From Sphingobium aromaticiconvertens (GTDB lineage: Bacteria; Pseudomonadota; Alphaproteobacteria; Sphingomonadales; Sphingomonadaceae): a stretch of 64,000 nucleotides of DNA. The position numbers were made by a program, and so were the translations under genes. The first letter of the stretch is position 1. Each line of letters starts with the position of its first letter. The notes under the pieces are model-generated. The model saw nothing but the letters and a program-made list of their open reading frames with translations. It did not search any database and had not been told where the DNA came from. The DNA lies in NCBI RefSeq assembly GCF_037154075.1, contig NZ_JBANRJ010000001.1, forward strand, positions 3,839,501-3,903,500, read 5' to 3'. Shown piece by piece: positions 35,157 through 47,334 of the stretch.

Positions 35157-35524
35157 TAGAAAAGCTGGGAAAATCCTGAGACGAACAGCCACAGCCCGAT
35201 CGCCCAAGCGAGCGATGCGGCACCCTGGAATGGATCGAACAGCACGAAGAGGCCTGCGAGTACCGCCACGACGCCGAGGAGCAACTCCAGCACCTTCGAT
35301 CGGGTGGAAAAGGCTGACAGTCCAGCGACTATCGCGATGACGCCATAGGCAAGCAATATCGCTCCGAAGATCACGCCGGCGGCAAAGCCCGTCGCGAGCG
35401 GGTTCAGGAAAGCCAGGATCCCGCCCAGGATCAGGAGCACGCCATAGGTCAGAACCCATCCCCAACCGGTGGATGCCGGAAACGGCGAACCCCAGACCCC
35501 CTTATTTGCTTCGTGCGCGCTCAT
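34958..35524 (-). CDS. hdeD: HdeD-family acid/stress membrane protein
   Basis: A 188-aa protein with six hydrophobic segments in three pairs, for example GWVLTYGVLLILGGILAFL, and the HdeD pattern GLWLFVSGFSQLFYGL. HdeD is an inner-membrane protein linked to acid and heat tolerance. The ATG at 35524 (MSAHEANKG) has AGGGAG before it. It lies between clpB and cbpA, the order seen in mobile heat-resistance loci. Confidence 0.85.
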   Translation of the reverse strand: MSAHEANKGVWGSPFPASTGWGWVLTYGVLLILGGILAFLNPLATGFAAGVIFGAILLAYGVIAIVAGLSAFSTRSKVLELLLGVVAVLAGLFVLFDPFQGAASLAWAIGLWLFVSGFSQLFYGLKGTHDKGWRLLLGVVDIGLGTYLVISGPLAGLAFVAAIIGFSFLFRGVFLISLAFGLRRLKSA

Positions 35525-35617
35525 AAGCTTTCTCCCTAATTCGTTCGGGCAATCCTTCGTCAACTGCTGCTGTCGCCCAATTCAGTCCCACGCTATTCCA
35601 GGCGGCCATCGTAACTC

Positions 35618-38197
<2,580 letters not shown>

Positions 38198-38774
38198 TGA
38201 TTCCTCGTTTTTCCGTTTGGCGTGAGTACCGATCGCGTCTCACCCCATTGTCGGTTCGACGTCGCACGTGATGGCCAAGGGTTATCGAACCGATTCCAAC
38301 ACGGCCGATGAAGGCCCTATCGATTGGTTCGGCAAAGTCGGAGATTTCTTGGCATAGCGTGTTCCCCCTCTCTCGTTCGCTCAGAATTCTTGGCGCTTAT
38401 CTTTCAAGCCGAAGCCCAGAAATATACGGGATGTTCCGATGGGCGCGGAATTCAGCCAAGTCCGGACCGGCGATGTTCATGGCTATCTGCCGATCGGCTG
38501 CCGCCGGACATGGCTGGAGAGAAGAGCGCTTGTGCTGCCCACCTCTGGCGAAATGGCTGCGACATGGCCGTGCCTCCTTTCTATGTCGCTCCTTTCCCAT
38601 TGATGCGGACGCGCCGCAGGTGAAACCGGCCCGGCCCGGCCCGATCTGATCGTCGTTCCGATTATGGCGACTCGCAGCATCGCCCGGGGGACGGGGGGCA
38701 AATCCAGCGTCCGGCTGGCGGGAATAGAACAGCCATAAGGCGCCAGACCCGGCGTTCTGGCCCAATTGCGGGCC
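38198..38774. other. Intergenic stretch, no gene recognised
   Basis: About 580 bases between clpB and arsH. The part next to clpB should hold its heat-shock promoter, but I cannot define one with confidence. Open frames here are compositional noise. Confidence 0.4.
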
Positions 38775-39515
38775 TCACGCTATCGATCGTGACGTCAGGT
38801 CGTTCGCGGCATCGCGCTTGGCGGTCTCGGACTTGCGCTCAGAATATCGATCGACAAGCTGCTCGGCATGGCCTCGGATCAGAATGGTGAACCGGATCAA
38901 CTCTTCCATCACGTCGACAATGCGGTCGTAGTAGCTGGAAGGTCTCAAGCGGCCTGCCTCATCGAACTCCTTGAATGCCATTGCGATGCTCGATTGGTTC
39001 GGGATCGTGAACATCCTCATCCAGCGGCCGAGCAGACGCAGCGTGTTGACCGCGTTGAAAGACTGCGAGCCGCCTGAGACCTGCATCACCGCGAGCGTCC
39101 TTCCCTGGGTCGGGCGCATACCGCCAAACTCCAGCGGCAGATGGTCGACCTGCGCCTTCATGATGCCAGTGATCTGGCCATGACGCTCGGGACTGCACCA
39201 CACCATGCCCTCGGACCAGAGCGCGTGCTGACGAAGTTCATGGACCGCCGGATGGTCGTCCCCCCTGATCTGATCCGGCAGCGGCAGGTCGCTCGGATCG
39301 AAGATCCGCACCTCGGCGCCGAACAGGATCAACAGGCGCGCCGCCTCCTCGACCACGAGTCGACTGAATGATCGCTCCCGCAGGGATCCGTAAAGCAGCA
39401 AGATGCGGGGCGGATGTTCGAGCGAACCGAGGCCGACGGCGGGACTAGGTCTAACGAGCGACCGATCGAGCGCCGGCAGGTCATCAGGGTCGGCAAGGGA
39501 ACGAAGGCGCGACAT
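38775..39515 (-). CDS. arsH: Arsenical resistance flavoprotein ArsH
   Basis: A 246-aa NADPH-dependent FMN reductase-like protein: [16 protein letters not shown] (phosphate loop), [20 protein letters not shown], and [16 protein letters not shown]. ArsH oxidises trivalent organoarsenicals. It ends the ars operon and follows acr3, sharing a single base at the junction. Length is normal. Confidence 0.95.
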   Translation of the reverse strand: MSRLRSLADPDDLPALDRSLVRPSPAVGLGSLEHPPRILLLYGSLRERSFSRLVVEEAARLLILFGAEVRIFDPSDLPLPDQIRGDDHPAVHELRQHALWSEGMVWCSPERHGQITGIMKAQVDHLPLEFGGMRPTQGRTLAVMQVSGGSQSFNAVNTLRLLGRWMRMFTIPNQSSIAMAFKEFDEAGRLRPSSYYDRIVDVMEELIRFTILIRGHAEQLVDRYSERKSETAKRDAANDLTSRSIA

Positions 39516-40588
39516 CAGGCTACCCGACGCTCATACCAAGGGCGTGTCGCCTTCACGATTCTGACCACGGACAGCATGACCGGAACTTCGACCAGCACGC
39601 CGACGACGGTAGCAAGCGCTGCGCCGGAGTTGAGACCGAACAGACTGATCGCGGCAGCGACCGCCAGCTCGAAGAAGTTGGACGCGCCGATCAATGCGGC
39701 GGGGGCGGCAACGCACCATGCCACGCCGAACCGACGGCTCAGCCAATAGGCGAGCCCTGCGTTGAAATAGACCTGGATGAGAATCGGCACGGCGATCAGC
39801 GCGATCACCAGCGGATGAGCTATGATCGCCTGCCCCTGGAATCCGAACAGCAGCACCAGAGTCGTCAGCAACGCGACCAAAGATACTGGGCCAAGACGGC
39901 TGAGCAGCCGGTCAAGCGCGGGCTGTCCGCCCGACGAGAGCACGGCACCCCGAATGACCTGCGCGACGATCACCGGCACGACGATGTAGAGTAGGACCGA
40001 GATCAGCAGCGTGTCCCAGGGTACGGTGATCGATGCGACGCCGAGGAGAAGGCCGACCAGCGGGGCGAACGCGAACACCATGATGGTGTCGTTGAGCGCG
40101 ACCTGGCTCAGCGTGTAGGTCGGGTCACCATCGCAGAGATTGGACCAGACGAACACCATCGCCGTGCAGGGCGCTGCGGCAAGCAGGATCAGTCCGGCGA
40201 TATAGGAGCTGATCTCAGCCTCCGGCAACAGCGGCCGAAACAGCCAGCCCAGGAACAGGGTGCCGAGCAGCGCCATCGAGAAGGGCTTTACCGCCCAGTT
40301 GATGAACAGCGTTATGCCGACACCCTTCCAATGCTGCCTGACCGAACCAAGCGCGCCAAGATCGATCTTGAGCAGCATCGGGACGATCATCAGCCAGATC
40401 AGAACCGCAACGATGAGGTTGACCCGCGCAACCTCGGTTGACGCAATCACGCCGAACAGGCCGGGCAGTGCATAGCCGAGTGCGATGCCGACGATGATGC
40501 AAAGCGCTACCCAGACGCTGAGATAGCGTTCGAATGTGCTGATCGCCGGCCTGGCCGGCGCCAACGTTCCAGCAGTGGTGGCGTTCAT
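39515..40588 (-). CDS. acr3: Arsenite efflux permease ACR3
   Basis: A 357-aa inner-membrane permease with ten hydrophobic segments. The ACR3 hallmark [19 protein letters not shown] contains the essential Cys. It exports arsenite using proton-motive force. It overlaps the downstream-read arsC by 4 bases in the operon and belongs to the same transcript as arsR. Confidence 0.95.
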   Translation of the reverse strand: MNATTAGTLAPARPAISTFERYLSVWVALCIIVGIALGYALPGLFGVIASTEVARVNLIVAVLIWLMIVPMLLKIDLGALGSVRQHWKGVGITLFINWAVKPFSMALLGTLFLGWLFRPLLPEAEISSYIAGLILLAAAPCTAMVFVWSNLCDGDPTYTLSQVALNDTIMVFAFAPLVGLLLGVASITVPWDTLLISVLLYIVVPVIVAQVIRGAVLSSGGQPALDRLLSRLGPVSLVALLTTLVLLFGFQGQAIIAHPLVIALIAVPILIQVYFNAGLAYWLSRRFGVAWCVAAPAALIGASNFFELAVAAAISLFGLNSGAALATVVGVLVEVPVMLSVVRIVKATRPWYERRVA

Positions 40589-41016
40589 GATGCGACCCGC
40601 TGGCCGCGGTCATCGACAATGCGTTCGCCATCTTCCTTCGCGAAGGCGCCACGCTGATCGCTCGGCAGCAGATCGAGCACCTCCTCGGAAGGGCGGCAGA
40701 GCTTGACGCCGAGCGGTGACACTACGATCGGGCGGTTGATCAAGATTGGATGCGCCATCATCGAATCGACAAGCTGCCCATCACTCAGCGACGGGTTATC
40801 GAGCCCCAACTCAGCGAAAGGCGTGCCCTTCTCGCGCAGCAAAGAGCGCGTGGTAATACCCATGCGCTCGATCAGCCACATAAGCATCGACCGCGACGGA
40901 GGAGTCTTCAGATAGTCGATCACACGCGGTTCGATTCCAGCATTGCGGATCATCGCCAGCGTGTTGCGGGAGGTGCCGCAATCGGGATTGTGGTAGATTA
41001 TGATATCGACCGGCAT
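40585..41016 (-). CDS. arsC: Arsenate reductase, glutaredoxin-dependent type
   Basis: A 143-aa ArsC of the plasmid R773 type. N-terminal active Cys in YHNPDCGTSRNTLAMI, plus PILINRPIVVSPLG with the Arg residues that bind arsenate. It uses glutathione and glutaredoxin to reduce arsenate. It follows a second arsenate reductase of a different fold, so the operon has both types. Confidence 0.95.
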   Translation of the reverse strand: MPVDIIIYHNPDCGTSRNTLAMIRNAGIEPRVIDYLKTPPSRSMLMWLIERMGITTRSLLREKGTPFAELGLDNPSLSDGQLVDSMMAHPILINRPIVVSPLGVKLCRPSEEVLDLLPSDQRGAFAKEDGERIVDDRGQRVAS

Positions 41017-41543
41017 CAGGCTGCGTCCCCGCGACGGCTGCTCGCGCCTTCGCCATGCCCGATCTCACGGACACGGGCCCGCAAAGCCATGGCGTCGAGC
41101 CTATCGAAGGGCAACGCCGCGAAGAGCTTGATGCGGTTCTCAAGATAGCGCAGCGCTGTCACGAACGCGCGCTCCCGCTCGATCTGCGAACCCTGGACGT
41201 GGCTTGGATCCTCGATCCCCCAATGGGCGGTGACAGGATGACCTGGCCAGATCGGGCAGACCTCGCCCGCCGCGTCGTCGCACACGGTGAACACGAAATC
41301 CATCACGGGCGCGCCAGGCACGGCGAACTCGTCCCAGCTCTTCGAACGGAGACCTTCTGTAGGATATTCAATCCGCTCGAGCAGAGCGAGCGCGTCAGGG
41401 TTGATCGCGCCCTTGGGGTAGCTCCCCGCCGAAAAGGCACGGAAGCGGCCGCCGCCCAGCTTGGTGAGCGCACTCTCCGCAAGGATCGAACGGGCCGAGT
41501 TGCCGGTGCACAGGAAGAGGACGTTGAAGATGCGGTCAGACAT
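41016..41543 (-). CDS. arsC: Arsenate reductase, low-molecular-weight phosphatase type
   Basis: A 175-aa protein with the P-loop LCTGNSARSILAES (C-x5-R) and the downstream CDDAAGEVCPIWPG, which carries further Cys and Asp residues. This is the thioredoxin- or mycothiol/glutathione-linked ArsC family. GGAG precedes the ATG at 41543; an alternative ATG at 41555 overlaps the arsR stop. It is the second gene of the operon. Confidence 0.93.
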   Translation of the reverse strand: MSDRIFNVLFLCTGNSARSILAESALTKLGGGRFRAFSAGSYPKGAINPDALALLERIEYPTEGLRSKSWDEFAVPGAPVMDFVFTVCDDAAGEVCPIWPGHPVTAHWGIEDPSHVQGSQIERERAFVTALRYLENRIKLFAALPFDRLDAMALRARVREIGHGEGASSRRGDAA

Positions 41544-41554
41544 GGCAAACTCCA

Positions 41555-41887
41555 TCAGCAGCAGGGGGCGAGTTCGGCGATCAGCGGCGCGCACAGCGCC
41601 GCGTTGCCGCCACAGCAATCCTTCACGAGAAACAGGGTCAGCGTCTTCAGCTGGTCCAGCTCGACGCGATAGTTGACGACCCGGCTGCGCCGCTCGGATC
41701 GGATCAATCCGGCTCGTGAGAGCGTGGCCAGGTGAACCGACATGGTGTTCTGGGGAACGCCCAGCGCCTTGGCGATCTCGCCGACAGCGAGCCCATCGGG
41801 CTCGTGCCGGACCAGAAGCCGGAAGGCGTCAAGGCGGGTACCCTGCGCGAGAGCGCCCAAGGCGGCGATGGCTGAATCATTATCCAT
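41555..41887 (-). CDS. arsR: Arsenite-responsive repressor ArsR
   Basis: A 110-aa winged-helix repressor: LAVGEIAKALGVPQNTMSVHLATL, and the wing LIRSERRSRVVNYRV. Cys pairs near the C-terminus (DCCGGNAALC and a terminal CC) are the likely As(III) site, as in C-terminal-type ArsR. It leads the ars operon. A long dyad covers its start codon. Confidence 0.94.
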   Translation of the reverse strand: MDNDSAIAALGALAQGTRLDAFRLLVRHEPDGLAVGEIAKALGVPQNTMSVHLATLSRAGLIRSERRSRVVNYRVELDQLKTLTLFLVKDCCGGNAALCAPLIAELAPCC

Positions 41888-41919
41888 ATATCTACACTAA
41901 CGGACATATGGATAATGAT
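41876..41919. promoter_or_regulatory. Perfect 14-bp inverted repeat at the arsR start
   Basis: Arms ATCATTATCCATAT (41876-41889) and ATATGGATAATGAT (41906-41919) are perfect reverse complements with a 16-base spacer. The left arm contains the arsR start codon and next codons (read on the minus strand). ArsR operators are AT-rich dyads of this look, so this is the likely autoregulatory site. Confidence 0.7.
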
Positions 41920-42133
41920 CAACGACGACATTCACAGCGATTTACATGCTTTTCCAACATCCCCAGCCGGATCGCGGCCCCGCCGGGAGAGCCGCTCGGG
42001 TCGCTCAAGCGGCGCGAATCTCTTCGGCAGCGGCCTTCCCGACGGTACGGTCGTCCGCAACCGTCTCGAAGGAGACCTTCTTTAGGATCGGTCGCCGCGA
42101 CGTCCAGCCTCTTGAGGACGCGTTCCCGGCGCC

Positions 42134-42712
42134 TCAGAGCGGCGGACGGCAGCCTCTTGCCTGGTGGATGCCGCGCAGGAAGCCCCGTCGCGCAAAACCC
42201 GCATCGATCGCGGTGTTGAGGCGACGCTGCGCCGGCGCCGCGCCGGTCGCCTCCCGCACCAGTCCCCGGAAGGGAATGAGCGAGTTCACCACCATCTGGC
42301 CGCCGGCCTCTGCAAATTTTCCGGCGCTGTTCTCTTGCTGTTTCGCACCGACAATGAAGTCCGGTCCAAGCACCGCGCTCAGTTCGGTTACCGCACGGGC
42401 CAGTTCGGTGCAGGCTCTAAGGCCGTCGAGGTTGTAGGGGTTCTCGCTCGCTCTTTCCAACACCGGCGGAATATTGGTCGCGGCCACACCGACGTCGCGA
42501 ACCGGCTGGGTCACGATCTCGCCCGCCCTCCTGCCCGTCTGGTCTACCTTGCTTTCCGGCTGCGCGACGGGTGGCGCGGCTGCGCCGGTCTTGGGCGGCG
42601 GGCTATGGGGAATGCAGCCGGCCAGCAGAAGCGAAGCGATCAGCAGGGCGCAGAGCGGAACCCCGGCGGCTGCCGTCGACTTGCGTGGGCTGTAAGTGGG
42701 CAAGACCGTCAT
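42134..42712 (-). CDS. Hypothetical lipoprotein
   Basis: A 192-aa protein with a type II signal (residues 1-32, lipobox LLLAGC). The mature part has a Pro/Ala linker and a region TQPVRDVGVAATNIPPVLERA with no family I recognise. It should be anchored to the outer or inner membrane. It stands alone, 246 bases from arsR. Confidence 0.7.
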   Translation of the reverse strand: MTVLPTYSPRKSTAAAGVPLCALLIASLLLAGCIPHSPPPKTGAAAPPVAQPESKVDQTGRRAGEIVTQPVRDVGVAATNIPPVLERASENPYNLDGLRACTELARAVTELSAVLGPDFIVGAKQQENSAGKFAEAGGQMVVNSLIPFRGLVREATGAAPAQRRLNTAIDAGFARRGFLRGIHQARGCRPPL

Positions 42713-43273
42713 ATCCGAAATATAGGGTTTTAGATGCGTCAGGCAGGTCCCTCTGTAAGGAATTCCCCTAAGTCCCAAGCGATGGGAGATTTCTGCCCAC
42801 GATGAGGACCGGGCCATCGGTCCTTGCCAGAACTGCTTCGTACAGGACGTCATGTGGCGTTGGATGAAGCCCTCGGCAGCGCCTTCCTGCCGCGGCTGGC
42901 CACCGGCTTTGCTGCATCGGGATCATCGGCTATTCCGAGTTCCTCCTATATGTGCGGTACGGTTGACCAAATCGTTGGGCATGCTGCCGGTCCCCAAGCG
43001 CTTCCACCGCGGCAAGGAACCTTCCGCGTCGGCACCTGGGCTTCTGGCCGAAGGACGACCGCTGCGACAAGATTGTCGCTTCGCTTCCAGTGGAAGGACT
43101 ATGAGGGACGGTGATCGCCGGGACCTACGTATGTATACGAATTCGTCCGGTTAAGAGCATGAGGCAGGCTCGGATCAGCCACAGATTTTCATATGGCTCG
43201 TGCAGAGTCGGCTCAAGCCGAGCGAAAGGCACGGCTCGATTTGCCATGGCGGCAGGAAAATACGGGAACGATC
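42713..43273. other. Intergenic stretch, no gene recognised
   Basis: About 560 bases with only short chance frames. Promoters for the lipoprotein gene (minus) and the DUF5132 gene (plus) should lie here, but no clear -35/-10 pair was seen. Confidence 0.4.
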
Positions 43274-43573
43274 ATGCGCGGCAGCTTCTTCTGGGGAATG
43301 GTGGTCGGAGCGGGTGGCGCCCTGGTGGCGTCGATCCCGTGGGAAACGACGAGGCCTGCGGCCAAACGGGCGCTGCGGGCCGGTCTTGCCGGCTATGCAG
43401 CAGTTCGCGGCGCGGCCGCGCGTTTCGCTGAAGATGTCGAGGATCTGGTCGCCGAGGTCGCCCATGAGATGAAGCAAACACCCGCGCCAGAGGCCGCTTC
43501 CGCAACCGCGGCCACGCAAGGAGCAGCCAGCCAGGAGAAGGACGCCGTCGATGGATCGCAGTCCAAAAGCTGA
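43274..43573 (+). CDS. DUF5132-family small membrane protein
   Basis: About 99 aa from the ATG at 43274 (MRGSFFWGMVVGAGG), which has a GGGAA site before it; the frame extends to 43193. One N-terminal membrane segment with Gly pairs is followed by an amphipathic region (RAGLAGYAAVRGAAARFAEDVEDLVAEV) and an Ala/Thr-rich tail. DUF5132 proteins commonly neighbour HMA-type proteins and P-type ATPases, as here. It overlaps the next gene by 23 bases. Confidence 0.75.
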   Translation: MRGSFFWGMVVGAGGALVASIPWETTRPAAKRALRAGLAGYAAVRGAAARFAEDVEDLVAEVAHEMKQTPAPEAASATAATQGAASQEKDAVDGSQSKS

Positions 43574-44051
43574 AACGACGCGAGGTCATCTCAAGCACCG
43601 TATGCCCGGACGCGTCCGGATCGTGCTCGATCGTCCCCTGCCCCACCGCGAGCGGCTTGAGTCGCTTGCTACGGCATTGGCCGCGATTCCGGGCATAGAC
43701 TCCGCCGAGATCAGGCCGACAAGCGGCAGCATCGTTATCAGACACCGAGGCGATTTTGATGAGTTGCGGGAGTCGATCGCCAGGGAAGGCATCCAGTTTG
43801 CTTCGTCCATCACGCATCTTCAGCCGATTGATCCGATGGGCGCCGCCGCACGGCAGCTTGGTACGGTCGACGGAGCGATAGCGCGCCTGACGGACGGCCG
43901 TGCGGATCTGTGGAGCCTGGCTTTCGCGGGGCTTGTGGCCGGGGGTGTGATCCAGCTCGCAAGAGGCAGGGTTGCCGGACCGGCGCTGACCCTCCTCGGT
44001 CAGGCCGCCACCCTGACGATGGCCCGGCCACTGCGAACGTTCATTCGCTGA
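43551..44051 (+). CDS. HMA-like domain protein
   Basis: A 166-aa protein. Residues 15-85 form a ferredoxin-like HMA fold (LKHRMPGRVRIVLD, GIDSAEIRPTSGSIVIRH) that lacks the usual CxxC metal site. The C-terminal part has one membrane segment (LAFAGLVAGGVIQLA). The N-terminus of the adjacent P-type ATPase begins with a similar unit (HHIPGRTRLRF), so the two probably share an origin or work together. The 3' ends of the two genes overlap by 52 bases, tail to tail. Confidence 0.7.
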   Translation: MDRSPKAETTRGHLKHRMPGRVRIVLDRPLPHRERLESLATALAAIPGIDSAEIRPTSGSIVIRHRGDFDELRESIAREGIQFASSITHLQPIDPMGAAARQLGTVDGAIARLTDGRADLWSLAFAGLVAGGVIQLARGRVAGPALTLLGQAATLTMARPLRTFIR

Positions 44052-46996
44052 GTCCGTCGCAGTTCGCCGATGCCGAAAGAGGTCGCCGCCAGCCCGGCGG
44101 AGAGCGCCAAGTCGCCCGGACCGGGCACACCCAGCCCGAGCAGCGTTCGCAGTGGCCGGATCAGGAAAGGCGCGGCAAGCAGTCCGCAAGCCGCTGCCAA
44201 TGCGCCGCCAAGCCGTGTCTCCGATACCACTCGACCTGCGACCGATCCGGGCGTCCGGTCACGCAGCCCCCAGGCGTGGGCAAACTGCGCCAGCGACAAT
44301 GTTATGAAGGTCGCCGCGCGTGCCTGTGGTCCGGCGCCCTTGCGCGCCAACAGGATGAGATGGGCGGTCAACGCCGACGCAGCGAGGTGCGCGCCGTCGA
44401 ATCCAAGATCCCGAAGCTCGTCGTGGCCGAACAGCGGCGCATCCGCAGTGCGCGGGGGGCGTGTCATCACGTCGCCTCGCGGCTCGGCCATCGCCAGCCC
44501 CAGACCTGGCATGATGTCCGTCACCAGATTGAGCCAGAACAACTCCATCGGCGTTTCGAGCCCGCCCCGGCCATGCAGGGTTTCGCCGAGCATGAGGAGC
44601 ACCTCCGACAGGTTCGTCGACAGGAAATAGCGGGTGGCCGCGCCGATGCTGTCATCGGTCGCGCGCCCGCGGGCGATCGCCCGTGCCAACGCCCGTAAAT
44701 CATCGTCGGCGATCACGATGTCCGCCACCTCGCGCGCGACATCGGTTCCCTGCCTTCCCATGGCGACGCCTACCGCAGCAGCCCTGAGCGCGGGACCGTC
44801 GTTGACGCCATCCCCGATCATCGCCACGCGCCGGCCCGCGCCCTGAAGCGCGCGGACGATGCGCAGCTTGTCACCAGGGCTGATACGGGCGAAGACCGAC
44901 GTCCGGAGCGCCAAAGCGCCAAGCGCCTGATCGTCGAGATCCGCAAGGTTCGCGCCGTCCACGACGGGGATGATGCCGGTCCGTGACACGGCGACCGCTT
45001 CGGCGACCGAAAGCGCGGTGGCCGGCTGGTCTCCGGTGATAATGATCGTTCGAATGCCGGCGCGGTGAAAGATCTCGACCGCTTCCTGCGCCTCCGCGCG
45101 GACAGGGTCAGCGAGCGCCACGAGGCCCAGCCAGACGAGGTCGTCCGGCAATCCGTCGCGAAGATCACCTTCCTTCCTCGCAACGCCGAGCACCCGCAAG
45201 CCTTCCCGGGCGAGCGTCTCATTGGTGGCAAGGATCCGGTGACGCCGTTCCTCGTCGAGCGGCCGAAGCCCATCCTCCGTCAGTTCGTGGGCGGCAAGCG
45301 CGAGCAATTCGTCCGGCGCGCCCTTGACCGCGACATAATCCGCGCCGTTGCGGCGATGCGCTGTCGCCATCCATCGATGCGCCTGATCCCGGCTCTGGAG
45401 GCCCACTATCGGCGACTGTTGTTGGACGGCATCGGGGTCGATGCCGACGTCGCTGGAAAAGCGAAGAAGCGCCAGCTCGGTGGAGGATCCCGTCTGCATA
45501 GCCAGATTTGCCTCATTGCACAGCGCCACGGCCTCGGCGATGGCGCGCAGCAAATCTGTGTCCGAGCCATGGCCATGTCCGTCCGCCGAAGTCCGCCGAA
45601 CCTCTTCTCCGATGGCGACCGCCACGACCGCCATCCTGTTCTCGGTCAAGGTTCCCGTCTTGTCGAGGCAGATGGTGTCGATGGTGCCCAGGGCCTCGAC
45701 CGCGGGCAGCGCCCGAACAAAAGCCTGCTCGCGCTCCATCGCCCTTGCGCCCAGCGCAAGTGTCGTGGTCGCGATGGCCGGAAGACCCTCGGGAATGGCA
45801 GCGACGGCGAGCGCGACCGCGCTTCGCGCCATGGCCAGCAGTGGCTCGCCGCGCAGCAGCCCGACCAGGAACACAACGCTCGATGCGCCGACGCAGAGCA
45901 ATGCGAGACGGCCGCTGAGGGACGAAAGCTCCTCCTCGATGACGGGTCGGGGCGGACGCGCCAGATCGATCAAGGCGCGGGTTCGTGCGGCCTCCGTGCC
46001 GCTGCCTGTACGAAAGACGACTGCGCGCCCGTCTCCACCGCTGACGATCGTTCCATCGTGGACGATATTGTGCCGGTCGGCGACTCCGGCCGGCGCCTGG
46101 TCCAGCACCTTGGCGTGCTTTCGAACTGGCAGGCTCTCGCCCGTCAGCGTCGATTCATCCACCGTCAGATCCCCGCATTCGAGAATTCGGGCATCGGCGG
46201 GCACGAACTGGCCCGGCGCGAGGACGAGGATATCGCCGGGCACGATCGTCGCGGCGAGCACCGTAAGGCGATTGCCGTCACGCTGGACCTCCGCCATATG
46301 CTCCGTCGGCCGCGACAGGCGGCGGATAAGGCGCTCCGTGGCATTTTCCGAAGAGAAGCCGATGGCGGCGTTGGCGAGTACGACGCCGATCGTCAAAGCG
46401 GCGTCCAGCAGGCCACCGGTGGCGAAGGAAAGAACCGCCGATCCGAACAGCAGCGCCACCGGCAAGCCCGTGAACTGCGCCGCGACCATATCCCGCTGCG
46501 AGCGGCCGAGCGGCGGCGGAGTCTGGTTCGGCCCGTAGACGGCGAGCCGGCGGCGCGCCTCGTTCGCAGAAAGACCGTCCGCCCCGCTACGCAACAGCTC
46601 GAGGATATCCTCACCCCGCGAACGGAAAATGGCGTCACTCTCCAGTGGCGGTTCGTCCAAAAGCCTCGGTCGCCGCGGACCGGAGCGGGAAAGCCGGTCA
46701 TCTGGCTCGGCGGCCGCCTCGATCGGCGCCGATTCCTCCAACCAGGAGACGATGGCGGCAATGGTCACTGCGGGATCATGTTCGACAAGCATGCTGCCCA
46801 AGAAGGCATTGCCCTCCCCTACACGGCAACCGCGAGCCACCAATCTGCTTCGGAAACGCCGTAACGCGTCATCGGCAGGCCATGGAGAAAACCGCAATCG
46901 CGTTCGACCCGGAATGTGATGATGTATCGAAATCGCCACTGGTATTCGCGATCCTTTCATTCTTCCGGACGCTGCCCGGGAAGCATGACCAATCAT
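44000..46996 (-). CDS. Cation-transporting P-type ATPase
   Basis: A 998-aa P-type ATPase. An N-terminal HMA-like unit (residues 20-90) precedes an actuator (LTGESLPV), a core with DKTGTLTENR, the PEGLPAI motif of P2-type pumps in the fourth span, the ATP-binding KGAPDELLALA, and the hinge GDGVNDGPAL. P2-type pumps move Ca, Mg, Na/K or H; the substrate is not clear here. Alternative start at 46960. A DUF5132 gene and an HMA-like gene converge with it. Confidence 0.9.
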   Translation of the reverse strand: MIGHASRAASGRMKGSRIPVAISIHHHIPGRTRLRFSPWPADDALRRFRSRLVARGCRVGEGNAFLGSMLVEHDPAVTIAAIVSWLEESAPIEAAAEPDDRLSRSGPRRPRLLDEPPLESDAIFRSRGEDILELLRSGADGLSANEARRRLAVYGPNQTPPPLGRSQRDMVAAQFTGLPVALLFGSAVLSFATGGLLDAALTIGVVLANAAIGFSSENATERLIRRLSRPTEHMAEVQRDGNRLTVLAATIVPGDILVLAPGQFVPADARILECGDLTVDESTLTGESLPVRKHAKVLDQAPAGVADRHNIVHDGTIVSGGDGRAVVFRTGSGTEAARTRALIDLARPPRPVIEEELSSLSGRLALLCVGASSVVFLVGLLRGEPLLAMARSAVALAVAAIPEGLPAIATTTLALGARAMEREQAFVRALPAVEALGTIDTICLDKTGTLTENRMAVVAVAIGEEVRRTSADGHGHGSDTDLLRAIAEAVALCNEANLAMQTGSSTELALLRFSSDVGIDPDAVQQQSPIVGLQSRDQAHRWMATAHRRNGADYVAVKGAPDELLALAAHELTEDGLRPLDEERRHRILATNETLAREGLRVLGVARKEGDLRDGLPDDLVWLGLVALADPVRAEAQEAVEIFHRAGIRTIIITGDQPATALSVAEAVAVSRTGIIPVVDGANLADLDDQALGALALRTSVFARISPGDKLRIVRALQGAGRRVAMIGDGVNDGPALRAAAVGVAMGRQGTDVAREVADIVIADDDLRALARAIARGRATDDSIGAATRYFLSTNLSEVLLMLGETLHGRGGLETPMELFWLNLVTDIMPGLGLAMAEPRGDVMTRPPRTADAPLFGHDELRDLGFDGAHLAASALTAHLILLARKGAGPQARAATFITLSLAQFAHAWGLRDRTPGSVAGRVVSETRLGGALAAACGLLAAPFLIRPLRTLLGLGVPGPGDLALSAGLAATSFGIGELRRTQRMNVRSGRAIVRVAA

Positions 46997-47334
46997 ATGT
47001 CCGCAGGCGTTACATCATCGAGAGACCGCAGCAGATTGGTATGTTCCCTCAACGTCGTCGCTTTGCGAGCCAGAGTTCACTGGTCCGCAGCCCCCGGCAC
47101 CGCGCGGCAGAGTGGCGTGAGCAGATCGCCGCGGTCACATCCCCGGGGACGTGACCGCGGCACAAATTCCGACACAAGCGAGGCGGTCGCGGGCCATCAC
47201 GAACTGAGCGTCTTGCGCCTCTCCGAAGTGGTGCGCGGGACTGATGACGCCCCATCCGGGGCTTTACGTAACGCACCGCGCAGTAGTGCCCGGTATCGGG
47301 AGCGATGCAATATCTCCTCTCCGAACGGAACGAC
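46997..47334. other. Divergent intergenic region
   Basis: About 340 bases between the ATPase (minus) and the receiver gene (plus). It must hold both promoters. No clear gene or palindrome was found; a possible earlier start of the receiver protein lies at 47305 but its ribosome site is too close. Confidence 0.4.

Noticed and set aside
44000..46996. Heavy-metal (P1B) ATPase
   Set aside because: The fourth-span motif is PEGLP, not CPx, and the N-terminal HMA-like unit has no CxxC.
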